64,000 bases of DNA from Fodinibacter sp963695175 (lineage in GTDB: Bacteria > Actinomycetota > Actinomycetes > Actinomycetales > Dermatophilaceae): positions 124,001-188,000 of the forward strand of contig CAVOGG010000011.1 in NCBI GenBank assembly GCA_963695175.1, given 5' to 3'. Numbering within the stretch: the stretch's first letter is position 1; each line of letters starts with the position of its first letter. Under the pieces are notes generated by a model. It ran no database searches. It saw only the letters and a program-made list of their open reading frames with translations, and was not told the DNA's origin. Shown here piece after piece: positions 7,561 to 16,425 of the stretch. The translations under genes and the position numbers were made by a program.

Positions 7561-9810
7561 ATGAGCCAGGAGCCCGACGTGGTCCGTTCCAGTTCCAGAC
7601 GCCCCCGCATCGCCATCTGGGGTGCGGTGCTGGTCGTCATCGTCTGGCTGGTCGTCGGGGCCCTCGGCGGCGCCGCCCAGGGCAAGCTCGCCGGCGTCCA
7701 GTCCAACGACAACTCGACCTTCCTGCCCAAGAGCGCCGAGTCCACGCAGGTCAGCAACGCGGTCGCGACCTTCATCGACAGTGACACGCTGCCCTACCTC
7801 GTCGTCGTCGAGCGCGCCGACGGCGGCGCGCTGACGCCGCAGGACCTCCAGGCCGTGACGACCCTGGCGCAGGGCCTGCCAGGCCTGGCGCTTCCGGCGA
7901 TGGGTGAGGGGAAGACCCTCGGCGACTACCTCGTGACCGGTTCGCCCGTCGTCCCGATCCCGTCCCAGGACGGCAAGGCCGTGCTCGTCTCGGTGCCGCT
8001 CGATGCCGAGAAGGGCACCGAGGCCAGTGGGGACACCTCTGCGCTCGTCGAGGGTGCCGAGGCGATGCGCGACGAGATCGAGAGCACCCTGGTGCCAATC
8101 GGCCTCAACGGCTATGTCGGGGGGCCGGGCGGGCTCATTGCCGACTTCGCAGCCGCGTTCGCGGGCATCGACGGCATCCTGCTCGGCGTCGCACTGCTCG
8201 TCGTGCTCGTCATCCTGCTCATCGTCTACCGCAGCCCGATCCTGCCCTTCGCGGTGCTGATCAGCGCCGTGTTCGGGCTGAGCGCAGCCTCGTTGGCCGT
8301 CTACCAGCTCGCCCTCAACGACGTGATCACGCTGTCGGGCCAGTCGCAGGGCATCTTGTTCATCCTCGTCGTGGGCGCCTCGACCGACTACGCCCTGCTG
8401 CTCGTCAGCCGCTTCAAGGAGGAGCTGCACGACAAGCCGAACTCGTGGGTGGCACTCAAACGGGCCTGGCGCGGCTCGGTCGAGCCGATCGTCGCCTCGG
8501 CCACAACCGTCATCCTCGCGTTGCTCTGCCTGCTGCTCGCCGAGCTGCGCAGCACCTCCGGACTCGGGCCGGTCGGCGCCCTCGGCATCGCCGGCGCACT
8601 GCTGGCGTCGCTGACCTTCCTGCCCGCGGTCCTGTTGCTCTTCGGCCGCCAGGTGTTCTGGCCGTTCGCACCCAAGCTCGACCACGCGCACGCCGAGGAC
8701 GTCGTCGGCACCAAGGGGCTCTGGGGCCGGGTCGCCGACCTCGTCGGCCGGCACCCACGCCGCACCTGGGTGATCACGCTCGTCGTCCTGCTGGCCGCCG
8801 CGGCGTTCGCCCCGACGTTCAAGGCCGACGGCTCCACCATCGACGAGACCTTCCTCAAGGACACGGACTCCATCACTGCGCAGAAGGTGATCGGCGAGCA
8901 CTTCCCGGCCGGTTCGGCGACGCCGATCCAGATCATCGTGCCCCAGGCCGACGCCGACGCGGCCCTGCAGGTGGTGACCAGCGACCCCGGCGTCGACAGC
9001 GCCTTCATCGGCCTCGTCCCGCCCCAGCCCGGCCAGCCGGCGGTGCCGCCCAAGGTCGTCGACGGCAACGTCCTCGTCCAGGCCACGACCAAGGCGGCCT
9101 CGGACAGCCAGGAAGCCGAGGAGACCGTGCAGCGGCTGCGCTCGGACCTTGACGCCGTCAGCGAGGACGCGCTCGTCGGCGGCAACGCGGCGACCAACCT
9201 CGACGTGCACGAGGCGAGCGGGCGCGACCTGCGGGTCATCGTGCCGACGATCCTGCTCGTCATCTTCGTCGTGCTCGCGCTGCTGCTCCGCTCGCTCGTC
9301 GCGCCGCTCCTCCTCGTCGTGGCCAACGTGGTCTCGTTCGCGGCGACCATCGGGATCTCGTCCCTGGTCTTCCAGCACCTGTTCGGCTTCCAGAGCAGCG
9401 ACCCGTCGATCGTGCTCTACGGGTTCGTGTTCCTCGTGGCGCTCGGCATCGACTACTCGATCTTCCTGATGACGCGGGTACGCGAGGAGGCCAAGGTCCG
9501 CGGGACCAGACCCGGCATCCTCGTCGGTCTGGCCGTGACCGGAGCGGTGATCACCAGCGCGGGCATCGTTCTCGCAGCGACGTTCTCGGCCCTGGCAGTG
9601 CTGCCATTGGTCTTCCTGGTGCAGATCGCGTTCATCGTCGCGTTCGGCGTGCTGCTCGACACCTTCGTGGTGCGGTCGCTGCTCGTGCCCGCTGCGGCCT
9701 ACGACATCGGCCCGCGGATCTGGTGGCCGCGTCACCTGGCGGCCGACCGGCGTCCCTCCACCGAGCCGGATGACGTCGCGGAGCCGGAGGGTGCCTCGAC
9801 CGGGTCCTAG
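7561..9810 (+). CDS. MMPL family (RND-like) membrane transporter
   Basis: 749 residues with two repeats, each made of a helix, a soluble domain and five clustered helices: helix 1 at about 18-38, soluble domain 40-190, helices 200-370; second helix about 400-420, soluble domain 425-560, helices 565-730. Conserved pieces are GASTDYALLLVSRFKEEL in the first half and ALGIDYSIFLMTRVREE in the second, the Asp-Tyr pairs typical of proton-driven MMPL exporters. Family members export lipids or hydrophobic compounds; the substrate here cannot be told. The gene stands alone between lipB and an oxidoreductase, and its stop codon is part of the next gene's -10 hexamer. Confidence 0.9.
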   Translation: MSQEPDVVRSSSRRPRIAIWGAVLVVIVWLVVGALGGAAQGKLAGVQSNDNSTFLPKSAESTQVSNAVATFIDSDTLPYLVVVERADGGALTPQDLQAVTTLAQGLPGLALPAMGEGKTLGDYLVTGSPVVPIPSQDGKAVLVSVPLDAEKGTEASGDTSALVEGAEAMRDEIESTLVPIGLNGYVGGPGGLIADFAAAFAGIDGILLGVALLVVLVILLIVYRSPILPFAVLISAVFGLSAASLAVYQLALNDVITLSGQSQGILFILVVGASTDYALLLVSRFKEELHDKPNSWVALKRAWRGSVEPIVASATTVILALLCLLLAELRSTSGLGPVGALGIAGALLASLTFLPAVLLLFGRQVFWPFAPKLDHAHAEDVVGTKGLWGRVADLVGRHPRRTWVITLVVLLAAAAFAPTFKADGSTIDETFLKDTDSITAQKVIGEHFPAGSATPIQIIVPQADADAALQVVTSDPGVDSAFIGLVPPQPGQPAVPPKVVDGNVLVQATTKAASDSQEAEETVQRLRSDLDAVSEDALVGGNAATNLDVHEASGRDLRVIVPTILLVIFVVLALLLRSLVAPLLLVVANVVSFAATIGISSLVFQHLFGFQSSDPSIVLYGFVFLVALGIDYSIFLMTRVREEAKVRGTRPGILVGLAVTGAVITSAGIVLAATFSALAVLPLVFLVQIAFIVAFGVLLDTFVVRSLLVPAAAYDIGPRIWWPRHLAADRRPSTEPDDVAEPEGASTGS

Positions 9811-9813
9811 GCT
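9808..9813 (+). promoter_or_regulatory. -10 element (TAGGCT) overlapping the MMPL stop codon
   Basis: The first three bases TAG are the MMPL stop; the whole hexamer stands 7 nt before ATG 9821. Confidence 0.65.
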
Positions 9814-9820
9814 GGCGCGC

Positions 9821-10852
9821 ATGATGCGTGTCGCACTTGCCGGTTTCGGGTCGTCCGGGCAGACCATCCACGCCCCGCTGCTCCACGAGGCGGGCTGCGA
9901 CGTCGTCGCGGTCTCGACGTCCGACAGCGCGCGGGCCGACGCGGCACGGGCCGAGTTCCCGGGTACCGAGGTCGTGCCCCGTCTCGACGACCTGCTGGCG
10001 AGGGCGGCGGTCGACCTCGTCGTCCTCGCCACGCCGAGCGGGGGACACGCCGCCCAGGTGCGGGCCGTCGTCGACGCCGGCATCGCGTGCCTCGTCGACA
10101 AGCCGCTCGCCGTGGATGCCGAGTCGGCTGCGGCCGTCGTGCGCCACGCCGCGGCGGCCGGGGTGCCGCTCACCGTCTTCCAGAACCGCCGCTTCGACGC
10201 CGAGCAGGTCACGGTGGCGCGGGTGGTGGCCGACGGTCTCGTGGGCACGCCGTTCCGCTACGAGATGCGGTGGGAGCGGTGGCGTCCGGTGCCCAAGGAG
10301 CGCTGGCGCGAGCAGGCCGGCGCGACCGAGGGCGGCGGCATCCTGCTCGACCTGCACAGCCACCTCGTCGACGCCGCGGTGCAGCTGTTCGGGCCGGTGG
10401 AGACCGTGTTCGCCACCGTCGACGCCCGAACCACCCCCGCCGAGGACGACGCGTTCCTCGTCTGCCGGCACGCCGGTGGGGTGGTGTCACACCTGGGGGC
10501 GACGTCGCTGTCGGGGGCCCCGGGGCCGCGGGTTCGGCTGCTCGGCACCCAGGCCGCGTACGTGATGGCCGACTTCCCCGGCGAGGTGCACGTGTGGGAC
10601 GGGCAGGCCGACGCCGACGCCGAGCACAGCGGCTGGCTCTACCGCGGTCACGAGCGCGAGCCGGTCGTGCGGGCCGCGGGCGGCCAGGCCGACCTCTACC
10701 GAGGGGTGGCTGCGGCCCTGGCCGCGCCCGACCCGCAGGCCGCGATGCCGGTGGACCCGTGGGATGCCGTGCACACCCTCGCCGTGATCGACGCCGCACG
10801 CATCTCGGCCACCCAGAACCGGGTCGTCACGGTGAAGACCCCCCGCCCCTGA
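9821..10852 (+). CDS. Gfo/Idh/MocA family NAD(P)-dependent oxidoreductase
   Basis: 343 residues. The N-terminal Rossmann fold starts with MRVALAGFGSSGQTIHAPLL; the family Lys is in the CLVDKPLAV motif (EKP-type, with Asp in place of Glu); the C-terminal domain carries GGGILLDLHSHLVDAAVQLFG with the usual Asp/His pair. Such enzymes oxidise or reduce sugars, inositols or related polyols; no substrate is indicated. ATG 9821 is followed directly by a second ATG (9824) that could also serve. A leaderless promoter overlaps the end of the MMPL gene. Confidence 0.88.
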   Translation: MMRVALAGFGSSGQTIHAPLLHEAGCDVVAVSTSDSARADAARAEFPGTEVVPRLDDLLARAAVDLVVLATPSGGHAAQVRAVVDAGIACLVDKPLAVDAESAAAVVRHAAAAGVPLTVFQNRRFDAEQVTVARVVADGLVGTPFRYEMRWERWRPVPKERWREQAGATEGGGILLDLHSHLVDAAVQLFGPVETVFATVDARTTPAEDDAFLVCRHAGGVVSHLGATSLSGAPGPRVRLLGTQAAYVMADFPGEVHVWDGQADADAEHSGWLYRGHEREPVVRAAGGQADLYRGVAAALAAPDPQAAMPVDPWDAVHTLAVIDAARISATQNRVVTVKTPRP

Positions 10853-10908
10853 ACGGTCAGGGGGAGGGGAGGCGGCGGGGTTCGAGGCGCTCCTCGTGCA
10901 CACCGCTT

Positions 10909-11607
10909 TCACCGGCGTCGCCACCGGTCGCGGGTCACGACGTATGCCCCCTTGTCGTCGACCTCGCTGACCGCCTCGACGAGCTCGGTGCCGCGGTAGA
11001 CCAGGCCGACGCCGTCGTCGGTGCAGTGCGTCTCGGGCAGCGTGCCGTCGCCGACCAGCCGGTGCACGGTGGGGCGGCGGGCCGCCTCGGAGTCGTAGTG
11101 CACGCCGCTGCCGTAGGGGAGCAGGCCCAGGCCGTTGGTCACCGCGCGCAGCTCCGGGCCGAACGAGTCGGTGCACCCGCCGACGTACCAGCAGATCGAC
11201 CCGGCCGAGACGCCGCCGAGCACGACCCCGGCATCCCACGCCGCACGCATCGCCGGGCGCAGGTCGTGCACGTCCCAGACGGCGAGCAGGTTGGCGACCG
11301 ACCCGCCGTTGACCCACACGACGTCGGCCTCGAGCAGGTGGCCGGGCACGTCGTCGAGGTTGGGCATGGGGAACAGGTCGAGGCAGGTCACGTCGAACCC
11401 GGCGACGCGGCCGGCCTCGTGGGCCCAGTAGTTCGTGTGCCGCGGGTCGCCGGATGCCGTGCCGACGAACGTCACGCGCGGTCGCCGGCCGTGCGCGCCG
11501 GAGAGCTCGACGGCGTGGTGCACCAGGGCGTTGAACTCGAGCTGGGTGCGGCGTCCGTAGCGGTAGCCACCCGAGGTGGCCAGGATCGTCGGGGCGTCTG
11601 CAGGCAT
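10909..11607 (-). CDS. Peptidase family S51 (peptidase E / cyanophycinase-like)
   Basis: 232 residues. The nucleophile elbow GGVSAGSICW (GxSAGS) and the downstream acidic and His positions (DGVGLVYRGTELVEAV) fit the S51 family: peptidase E cleaves Asp-X dipeptides and cyanophycinase degrades cyanophycin. The length is near peptidase E (about 230). ATG 11607 is favoured over GTG 11616 because TAGGGT lies 7 nt before it. The gene stands alone and converges on the oxidoreductase. The exact substrate is unknown. Confidence 0.85.
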   Translation of the reverse strand: MPADAPTILATSGGYRYGRRTQLEFNALVHHAVELSGAHGRRPRVTFVGTASGDPRHTNYWAHEAGRVAGFDVTCLDLFPMPNLDDVPGHLLEADVVWVNGGSVANLLAVWDVHDLRPAMRAAWDAGVVLGGVSAGSICWYVGGCTDSFGPELRAVTNGLGLLPYGSGVHYDSEAARRPTVHRLVGDGTLPETHCTDDGVGLVYRGTELVEAVSEVDDKGAYVVTRDRWRRR

Positions 11608-11614
11608 GGCGACC

Positions 11615-11620
11615 ACCCTA
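11615..11620 (-). promoter_or_regulatory. -10 element (TAGGGT) of leaderless S51 peptidase
   Basis: TAGGGT on the minus strand, 7 nt before ATG 11607; it would overlap an alternative upstream GTG at 11616, which argues against that start. Confidence 0.65.
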
Positions 11621-11674
11621 GGGGCCTGTGGACAACCCGCCGCCGCCGCACCCGGATCCGGGCAGGGTGGGGTG

Positions 11675-13444
11675 ATGGTGGATCAGGGGGATGCCGTGGC
11701 GACGGCGGCTCACGCGCCCGTCGGTGGTGACGCGGCGGCGGTGCCCGACGTGCCCGGGTACGAGCTCGGGGTGCTGCTCGCCCGCGGCGGCACGAGCGAG
11801 GTGTGGGCGGGGGTGGCGCTCGACGGCGGTCACCGGGTGGCGGTCAAGGTGGTGCACGCCGACGTCGGGTCGCTCGAGGTGGCGTCCCGCGAGGCCGCGG
11901 TGTCCGCCCGGGCGGCCAACGCGCACGTCGTCACCGTCGAGGCGTGCGTGCCGTTGCCCGACGGGCGGGTGGCCGTCGTGATGCCGCACCTGCTCGGCGG
12001 TGCGGTCGACGCACTCGTGCGGGCTCGCGGCCACCTGTCGCCGGGGGAGGTGGTCACGGTGCTGGCCCCGCTGGCCTCCGCGCTGGGGCGGTTGCACGAC
12101 CTCGGGGTGGTGCACGGCGACGTCTCGCCCGGCAACGTGCTGCTCGACCTCGACGGGCGTCCGGTGCTGGGCGACCTCGGGCTCGGCCACGTGGTGGGTG
12201 ACGTCTCGCCGGGGGTCTGGGGCACCGACGGCTACGTCGCGCCCGAGGTGCTGCTCGGCGCCGACCCGAGCCCGGCGGCCGACGTCTACGCGCTCGGTGC
12301 CGTGGGCTGGCTGTGCCTGTCGGGCACAGTGCCGGGCCCGCCCGGGCTTCGGCCCGAGCTCGCGCAGGTCTGCCTGGCCGGGGAGGGGTCCGAGCCGGTG
12401 GTCGCCGCCCTGGCGGCCGCCGTGGCTGCCGAGCCGGCCGACCGGCCGGGTGCCCACGAGCTCGCCTGGTTGCTCTTCGGCGCCGCCGAGCCCGAGCCGT
12501 TGCGGCTCGTGGTCGGTGACGACGAGGTCAGCGCGGTGACCTACCGGCTGCGGGCCGCAGCGGGCCGACCGCCGTCGGCGCCCGCGTCGCGACCGTGGCG
12601 ATGGTCGACCGCCCGGATGCCGTGGCTCGCCCGGGCCGCGCGACCCCGGCTCGAGTGCGGAAGTGGTCGCCCTGACAACCACTTCCGCACTCGAGGCGGG
12701 CAGTCGGGCCGACACGCCGGCGATGCCGTCCGTCGCGGGTGGGGCTCGGCCGGCAGGTCCGGCCGGCCCGAACGAGCTGGGCCACCGGCCGTCCGACGAG
12801 CGCCGCGGGAAGCCGTCGTGTCAGGTCTGCTGACCCTGGCGCTCGTGGCGCTGCTCGTGCTCACCGTCGCCGTGCTCGGCCGCGAGGGAGTCGCGGCGCA
12901 GTCCCGACCCTCGGGCGCGCCGACGTCGGCCGCGGCCGGCGCGACGTCCACGACCGGCGGCACGTCCACGGCCGGCGGCACGTCCGCGGCCGGCCCGGCG
13001 ACGGCCGGCGCCACCCCGGGCGGCATCCGCACCGACCCGCGCACCGACGTGGAGTCGCCGCGGTCACGGCCCGCGCAGCTGCTCGAGGTGCTCGCCGACG
13101 CGCGAGCCGCCGCGTGGCGCGAGGCGACGCCGGCCCTGCTCGCCGAGGCCGACGCCCCGCGGTCGGCCGCAGCGGTGCGCGATGCCGCGGCGGTCGCCGA
13201 GGTGGCGCGGGCGGGGGTGCGCTACACCGGCCTGCGCTACACGGTGGCCGAGGCCGTCACCCTCACGGCGACACCCGATCGGGCCGTGCTGCGCACCCGC
13301 ATCGACTCCGGTGCGTACACCGTCACGGGCGCTCCGGGTGCCACGGGCACGTCACACCCGGCAGTGCCGGGCACTCCGGTGCTCGTCGACCTGGTCAGCA
13401 CCGACGCCGGCTGGCGCATCTCCGACCTGCGTCCCGCGCCCTGA
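11675..13444 (+). CDS. Membrane-anchored serine/threonine protein kinase
   Basis: 589 residues. Kinase domain at about 28-275: glycine loop LLARGGTSEVWAG, Lys in VAVKVV, catalytic loop VVHGDVSPGNVLL (HGD in place of HRD), DLG in place of DFG, and VAPEVL. The key Lys, Asp, Asn and Asp residues remain, so activity is likely. A basic linker (about 280-385) follows, then one helix (LLTLALVALLVLTVAVLG), a Thr/Ala/Gly-rich stalk and an extracellular domain of about 130 residues that I do not recognise. The linker contains a 46-bp palindrome read in frame (residues about 326-341). Start ATG 11675 could equally be GTG 11678. The gene is monocistronic. Confidence 0.85.
   Translation: MVDQGDAVATAAHAPVGGDAAAVPDVPGYELGVLLARGGTSEVWAGVALDGGHRVAVKVVHADVGSLEVASREAAVSARAANAHVVTVEACVPLPDGRVAVVMPHLLGGAVDALVRARGHLSPGEVVTVLAPLASALGRLHDLGVVHGDVSPGNVLLDLDGRPVLGDLGLGHVVGDVSPGVWGTDGYVAPEVLLGADPSPAADVYALGAVGWLCLSGTVPGPPGLRPELAQVCLAGEGSEPVVAALAAAVAAEPADRPGAHELAWLLFGAAEPEPLRLVVGDDEVSAVTYRLRAAAGRPPSAPASRPWRWSTARMPWLARAARPRLECGSGRPDNHFRTRGGQSGRHAGDAVRRGWGSAGRSGRPERAGPPAVRRAPREAVVSGLLTLALVALLVLTVAVLGREGVAAQSRPSGAPTSAAAGATSTTGGTSTAGGTSAAGPATAGATPGGIRTDPRTDVESPRSRPAQLLEVLADARAAAWREATPALLAEADAPRSAAAVRDAAAVAEVARAGVRYTGLRYTVAEAVTLTATPDRAVLRTRIDSGAYTVTGAPGATGTSHPAVPGTPVLVDLVSTDAGWRISDLRPAP
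12650..12695. repeat. Palindromic repeat inside the kinase gene (copy 1 of 2)
   Basis: The arms CTCGAGTGCGGAAGTGGT and ACCACTTCCGCACTCGAG are perfect 18-bp reverse complements with a 10-nt centre. The 40-bp core 12653-12692 matches the intergenic palindrome 40444-40483 at 35 of 40 positions. It is translated in frame as part of the linker between kinase domain and membrane helix. Confidence 0.85.
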
Positions 13445-13571
13445 GCGAGGTGACCGCCCCTCCGCTGAGCGAGAGGTGGCTCGCGGCTGTTCGCCGGCCG
13501 GAGCTGCAGCCACTGGCCACCCCTCGTGGCCGAGGGCGGGAGGGAGCGGTGCCACCGTTCCCGCGGGAGGG

Positions 13572-14462
13572 TCAGGCGACCAGCCAGCGGATGGCGGTGT
13601 CGAGGTCGGCGTGAATGAGCTGGTACCCGCTCTCGCGCAACCGGTCACCGGTGATGCGCTGTCCGCCCAGGACCTCCGACGCGAACCCGCCGATCGCCGC
13701 GCGCAGGGCGAACGACGGCGCCGGCAGCACGGCGGGGCGGTGCAGCACTCGGCCCAGGGCCTGCGCGACCTCCTTCTGCCGGGCCGGCTGATCTGCGGTG
13801 AGGTTGACCGGCCCGGTGATGTCGGGGCGGTCGAGCAGGTGCAGGATCGCGCCGACCTGGTCGGGGAGGGTGATCCAGGGCATGAACTGCCGCCCCGAGC
13901 CCAGCGGGCCCCCGACCCCGTACCGCACCAGTCGCAGCATCGGCTTCATCGCGCCGCCTTCGGGTGCCATCACGATGCCGCTGCGCAGGCACACGACCGA
14001 GGCCCCGGCATCCACCGCGGGCTGGGTGGCGGCCTCCCAGGCCTGCACGACGTCGCTGAGGAAGTCGGTGCCGGGCGTGCTGGCCTCGGTGAGCTCCTCG
14101 TCGCCGCGGTCGCCGTAGAAGCCGACCGCCGAGGCCGACACGAACCGCACAGGGTGGTCGGCCGCCGCGATCGCCTCGGCCACCGCATGCGTGCCGTCGA
14201 CGCGCGAGGCGAGGATCGCGTGCTTGTACGCCGGGGTCCAGCGCTTGTCACCGACCCCCACTCCGGCGAGGTGGACGACGCCGTCGACGCCGTCGAGCGT
14301 GCTCGGGTCGAGGGTGCGGCTGGTGGGGTCCCACTGCACCTCGTCGGCCGAGCGCGGGCTGCGACGAACCAGACGGACGACCTCGTCGCCGCGCGCTCGG
14401 AGCGCGGCGACGAGGGGTGTGCCCATCAGGCCTGACGACCCGGTGACGGCGATGCGGCCCAT
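13572..14462 (-). CDS. TIGR01777-type NAD-dependent epimerase (SDR family)
   Basis: 296 residues. Rossmann start RIAVTGSSGLMGTPLVAAL with the GxxGxxG pattern, then VVHLAG, SASAVGFYGDRGDEELTE (YfcH/TIGR01777 signature), and a C-terminal DUF1731 region (LPAPSFALRAAIGGFASEVL). The family is an extended SDR of unknown physiological role; its E. coli relative is YfcH. It lies 20 bp after the E2 gene on the same strand, a linkage seen in other actinobacteria, and is probably in the lpdA-E2 operon. Confidence 0.88.
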   Translation of the reverse strand: MGRIAVTGSSGLMGTPLVAALRARGDEVVRLVRRSPRSADEVQWDPTSRTLDPSTLDGVDGVVHLAGVGVGDKRWTPAYKHAILASRVDGTHAVAEAIAAADHPVRFVSASAVGFYGDRGDEELTEASTPGTDFLSDVVQAWEAATQPAVDAGASVVCLRSGIVMAPEGGAMKPMLRLVRYGVGGPLGSGRQFMPWITLPDQVGAILHLLDRPDITGPVNLTADQPARQKEVAQALGRVLHRPAVLPAPSFALRAAIGGFASEVLGGQRITGDRLRESGYQLIHADLDTAIRWLVA

Positions 14463-14482
14463 GAGGTGTCCGAGTCGACCTG

Positions 14483-16386
14483 TCAGAGACCGAGGTCGGC
14501 CTCGAAGGCGCCTTCCTCGAGTCGCTGCTTCATCGTCGTGAGGAAGCGGGCGGCGTCCGCACCGTCGACGATGCGGTGGTCGTAGGACAGCGCGAGGTAG
14601 ACCATCGACCGGATGGCGATCGTCTCGCCGTCCTCGGCGGTGACGACGATCGGCCGCTTGACGACCGCCCCGGTGCCCAGGATCGCGACCTGCGGCTGGT
14701 TGATGATCGGGGTGTCGAACAGCGCTCCGCGAGAACCGGTGTTGGTGATCGTGAAGGTGCCGCCGGCGAGGTCGTCGGGCATGATCTTGTTGTTCCGCGT
14801 GCGGTCGGCGACGTCGGCGATGCCGCGGGCCAGGCCCGCGATGTTGAGGTCGCCGGCGTTCTTGAGCACCGGCACCAGCAGGCCCTTCTCGGTGTCGACC
14901 GCGATGCCGAGGTGCTCGGCGCCGTAGTAGGTGACCTCGTCACCCTCGATGCTCGCGTTGACCGTCGGGTGGGCCTTGAGGGCCTCGACGGCGGCCAGCG
15001 CGAAGAACGGCAGGAAGCTGAGCTTGGTGCCCTCGCGCTGGGCGAAGTCGCCCTTGGCGCGGTCGCGCAGCCGCGAGATGCGGGTGACGTCGACCTCGAC
15101 GACCGTGGTGAGCTGGGCCGAGACCTGCAGCGACTCGACCATCCGACGCGCGATCGTCTTGCGCAGCCGCGACATCTTCTCGGTCGTGCCCCGCTTCGAG
15201 GCCTCCGCCGGTGCAGCGGCCCGAGCGGCTGCGGCCGGCGCCTGTGCCGCGGGGGCGGCGGGCTCCGGCTCGGGGGCCTTCGCGGCCTCCGCCGCGGCGA
15301 GCACGTCCTGCTTGCGGATGCGGCCACCGATGCCGGTGCCGGTCACCGAACTCAGGTCGATGCCGTGGTCGGTCGCGAGCTTGCGCACCAGCGGCGTCAC
15401 GTAGGCGGCGGCGTCGCGCTCGTCTGAGGAGGCGGGGGCGGCGGGTGCGTCGGAGGGGGCGGCCGGGGCCTGAGCTGCGGCGGGCGCCGCCGACGCGGGT
15501 TCCGGCTGAGGGGCCGACTCCGGGGCGGAGTCCTCCTGCTGGGGAGCGGGCGCCTGGGGCTCGGCCGGCTGCGGAGCGGGCTCGGGCTCGGGCTCGGCGG
15601 CGGCCTGCTGGGGCTCGGCGGCCGGCTCGGGGGCGGACTGCCCGCCACCGCCACCGCCACCGGAGCCGCCGACGATCGCGAGGTCGGCGCCGACCGGAAC
15701 GGTGTCGTCCTCCTGGACCAGGATCGAGGTGAGCGTGCCCGCCACGGGGGAGGGGATCTCGGTGTCGACCTTGTCGGTGGACACCTCGAGCAGTGGCTCG
15801 TCGACGGCCACCTCGTCGCCCACCTGCTTCAGCCACCGGGTGACGGTGCCCTCGGTGACTGACTCGCCGAGCGCCGGCATCGTCACGGTGGTGCCGTCGC
15901 CGGACCCACCCGAGTCACCGGATGCCGTGGGGGCCGGCGCGGCAGCCGGCTGCTCCTGCGGCGCGGACTCGGCCTGCGCCTGCGCCTGCGGCTGCGCGCC
16001 TGCGCCTGCGGCTCGGCCGGCTCCTGGCCACCCTCGTCGCCCGCCTGCGCGACGGCGTCGCCGTCGGACTGGTCGGAGACCTCGTCGCTCGGGCCGGAGC
16101 CCTGCGCGTCGGACTGCTCGCCACCGGAGTCGCCACCGGCCGGGGCCGCGCCGTCACCGACCACCGCGAGGTCGGCGCCGACCGGAACCGTGTCGTCCTC
16201 CTGGACGAGGATCTCCTGCAGCGTGCCGGCCACCGGCGAGGGGATCTCCGTGTCGACCTTGTCGGTCGAGACCTCGAGCAGCGGCTCGTCGACCTCGACG
16301 CGGTCGCCGACCCCCTTCAGCCAGCGCGTCACGGTCCCTTCGGTGACGGACTCGCCGAGCGCAGGCATCTTCACGCGTTCTGACAT
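14483..16386 (-). CDS. sucB: Dihydrolipoamide acyltransferase (E2) with two lipoyl domains; interrupted by a frameshift
   Basis: E2 core of a 2-oxoacid dehydrogenase, carrying acyl groups on lipoyl-lysine. From ATG 16386 (AAGGAGAG 8 nt upstream): lipoyl domain 1 with EVSTDKVDTEIPSP, Ala/Gln/Glu linker, lipoyl domain 2 with the same lysine motif, second linker, E3-binding domain (YVTPLVRKLATDHGIDLSSV), and the acyltransferase domain with catalytic SYDHRIVDGADAARF. The first domain is in one frame and everything after it in another; the switch lies near 15990-16005 in a GC-repeat linker, where one frame turns Arg-rich and the other keeps the linker composition. The first frame's TGA overlaps a GTG of the second. 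This could be the PDH/OGDH E2, called dlaT in mycobacteria; sucB or dlaT cannot be settled here. Confidence 0.85.
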
Positions 16387-16425
16387 CGGGACAGCTCTCC
16401 TTCGTGGGCGGTGGCGGTCATCACT

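Noticed and set aside
7216..10248. A 1010-codon open frame on the minus strand opposite the MMPL gene
   Set aside because: It is a long shadow frame of GC-rich DNA; its protein is rich in Arg/Gly/His/Asp with no domain, while the opposite strand encodes a clear MMPL transporter.
10841..10869. C-rich/G-rich hairpin after the oxidoreductase gene
   Set aside because: The arms pair only with a bulge and simple-sequence content makes chance pairing likely.
13515..13531. GGCCAC/GTGGCC hairpin between kinase and epimerase genes
   Set aside because: A six-base stem in GC-rich DNA is expected by chance; not listed as a terminator.
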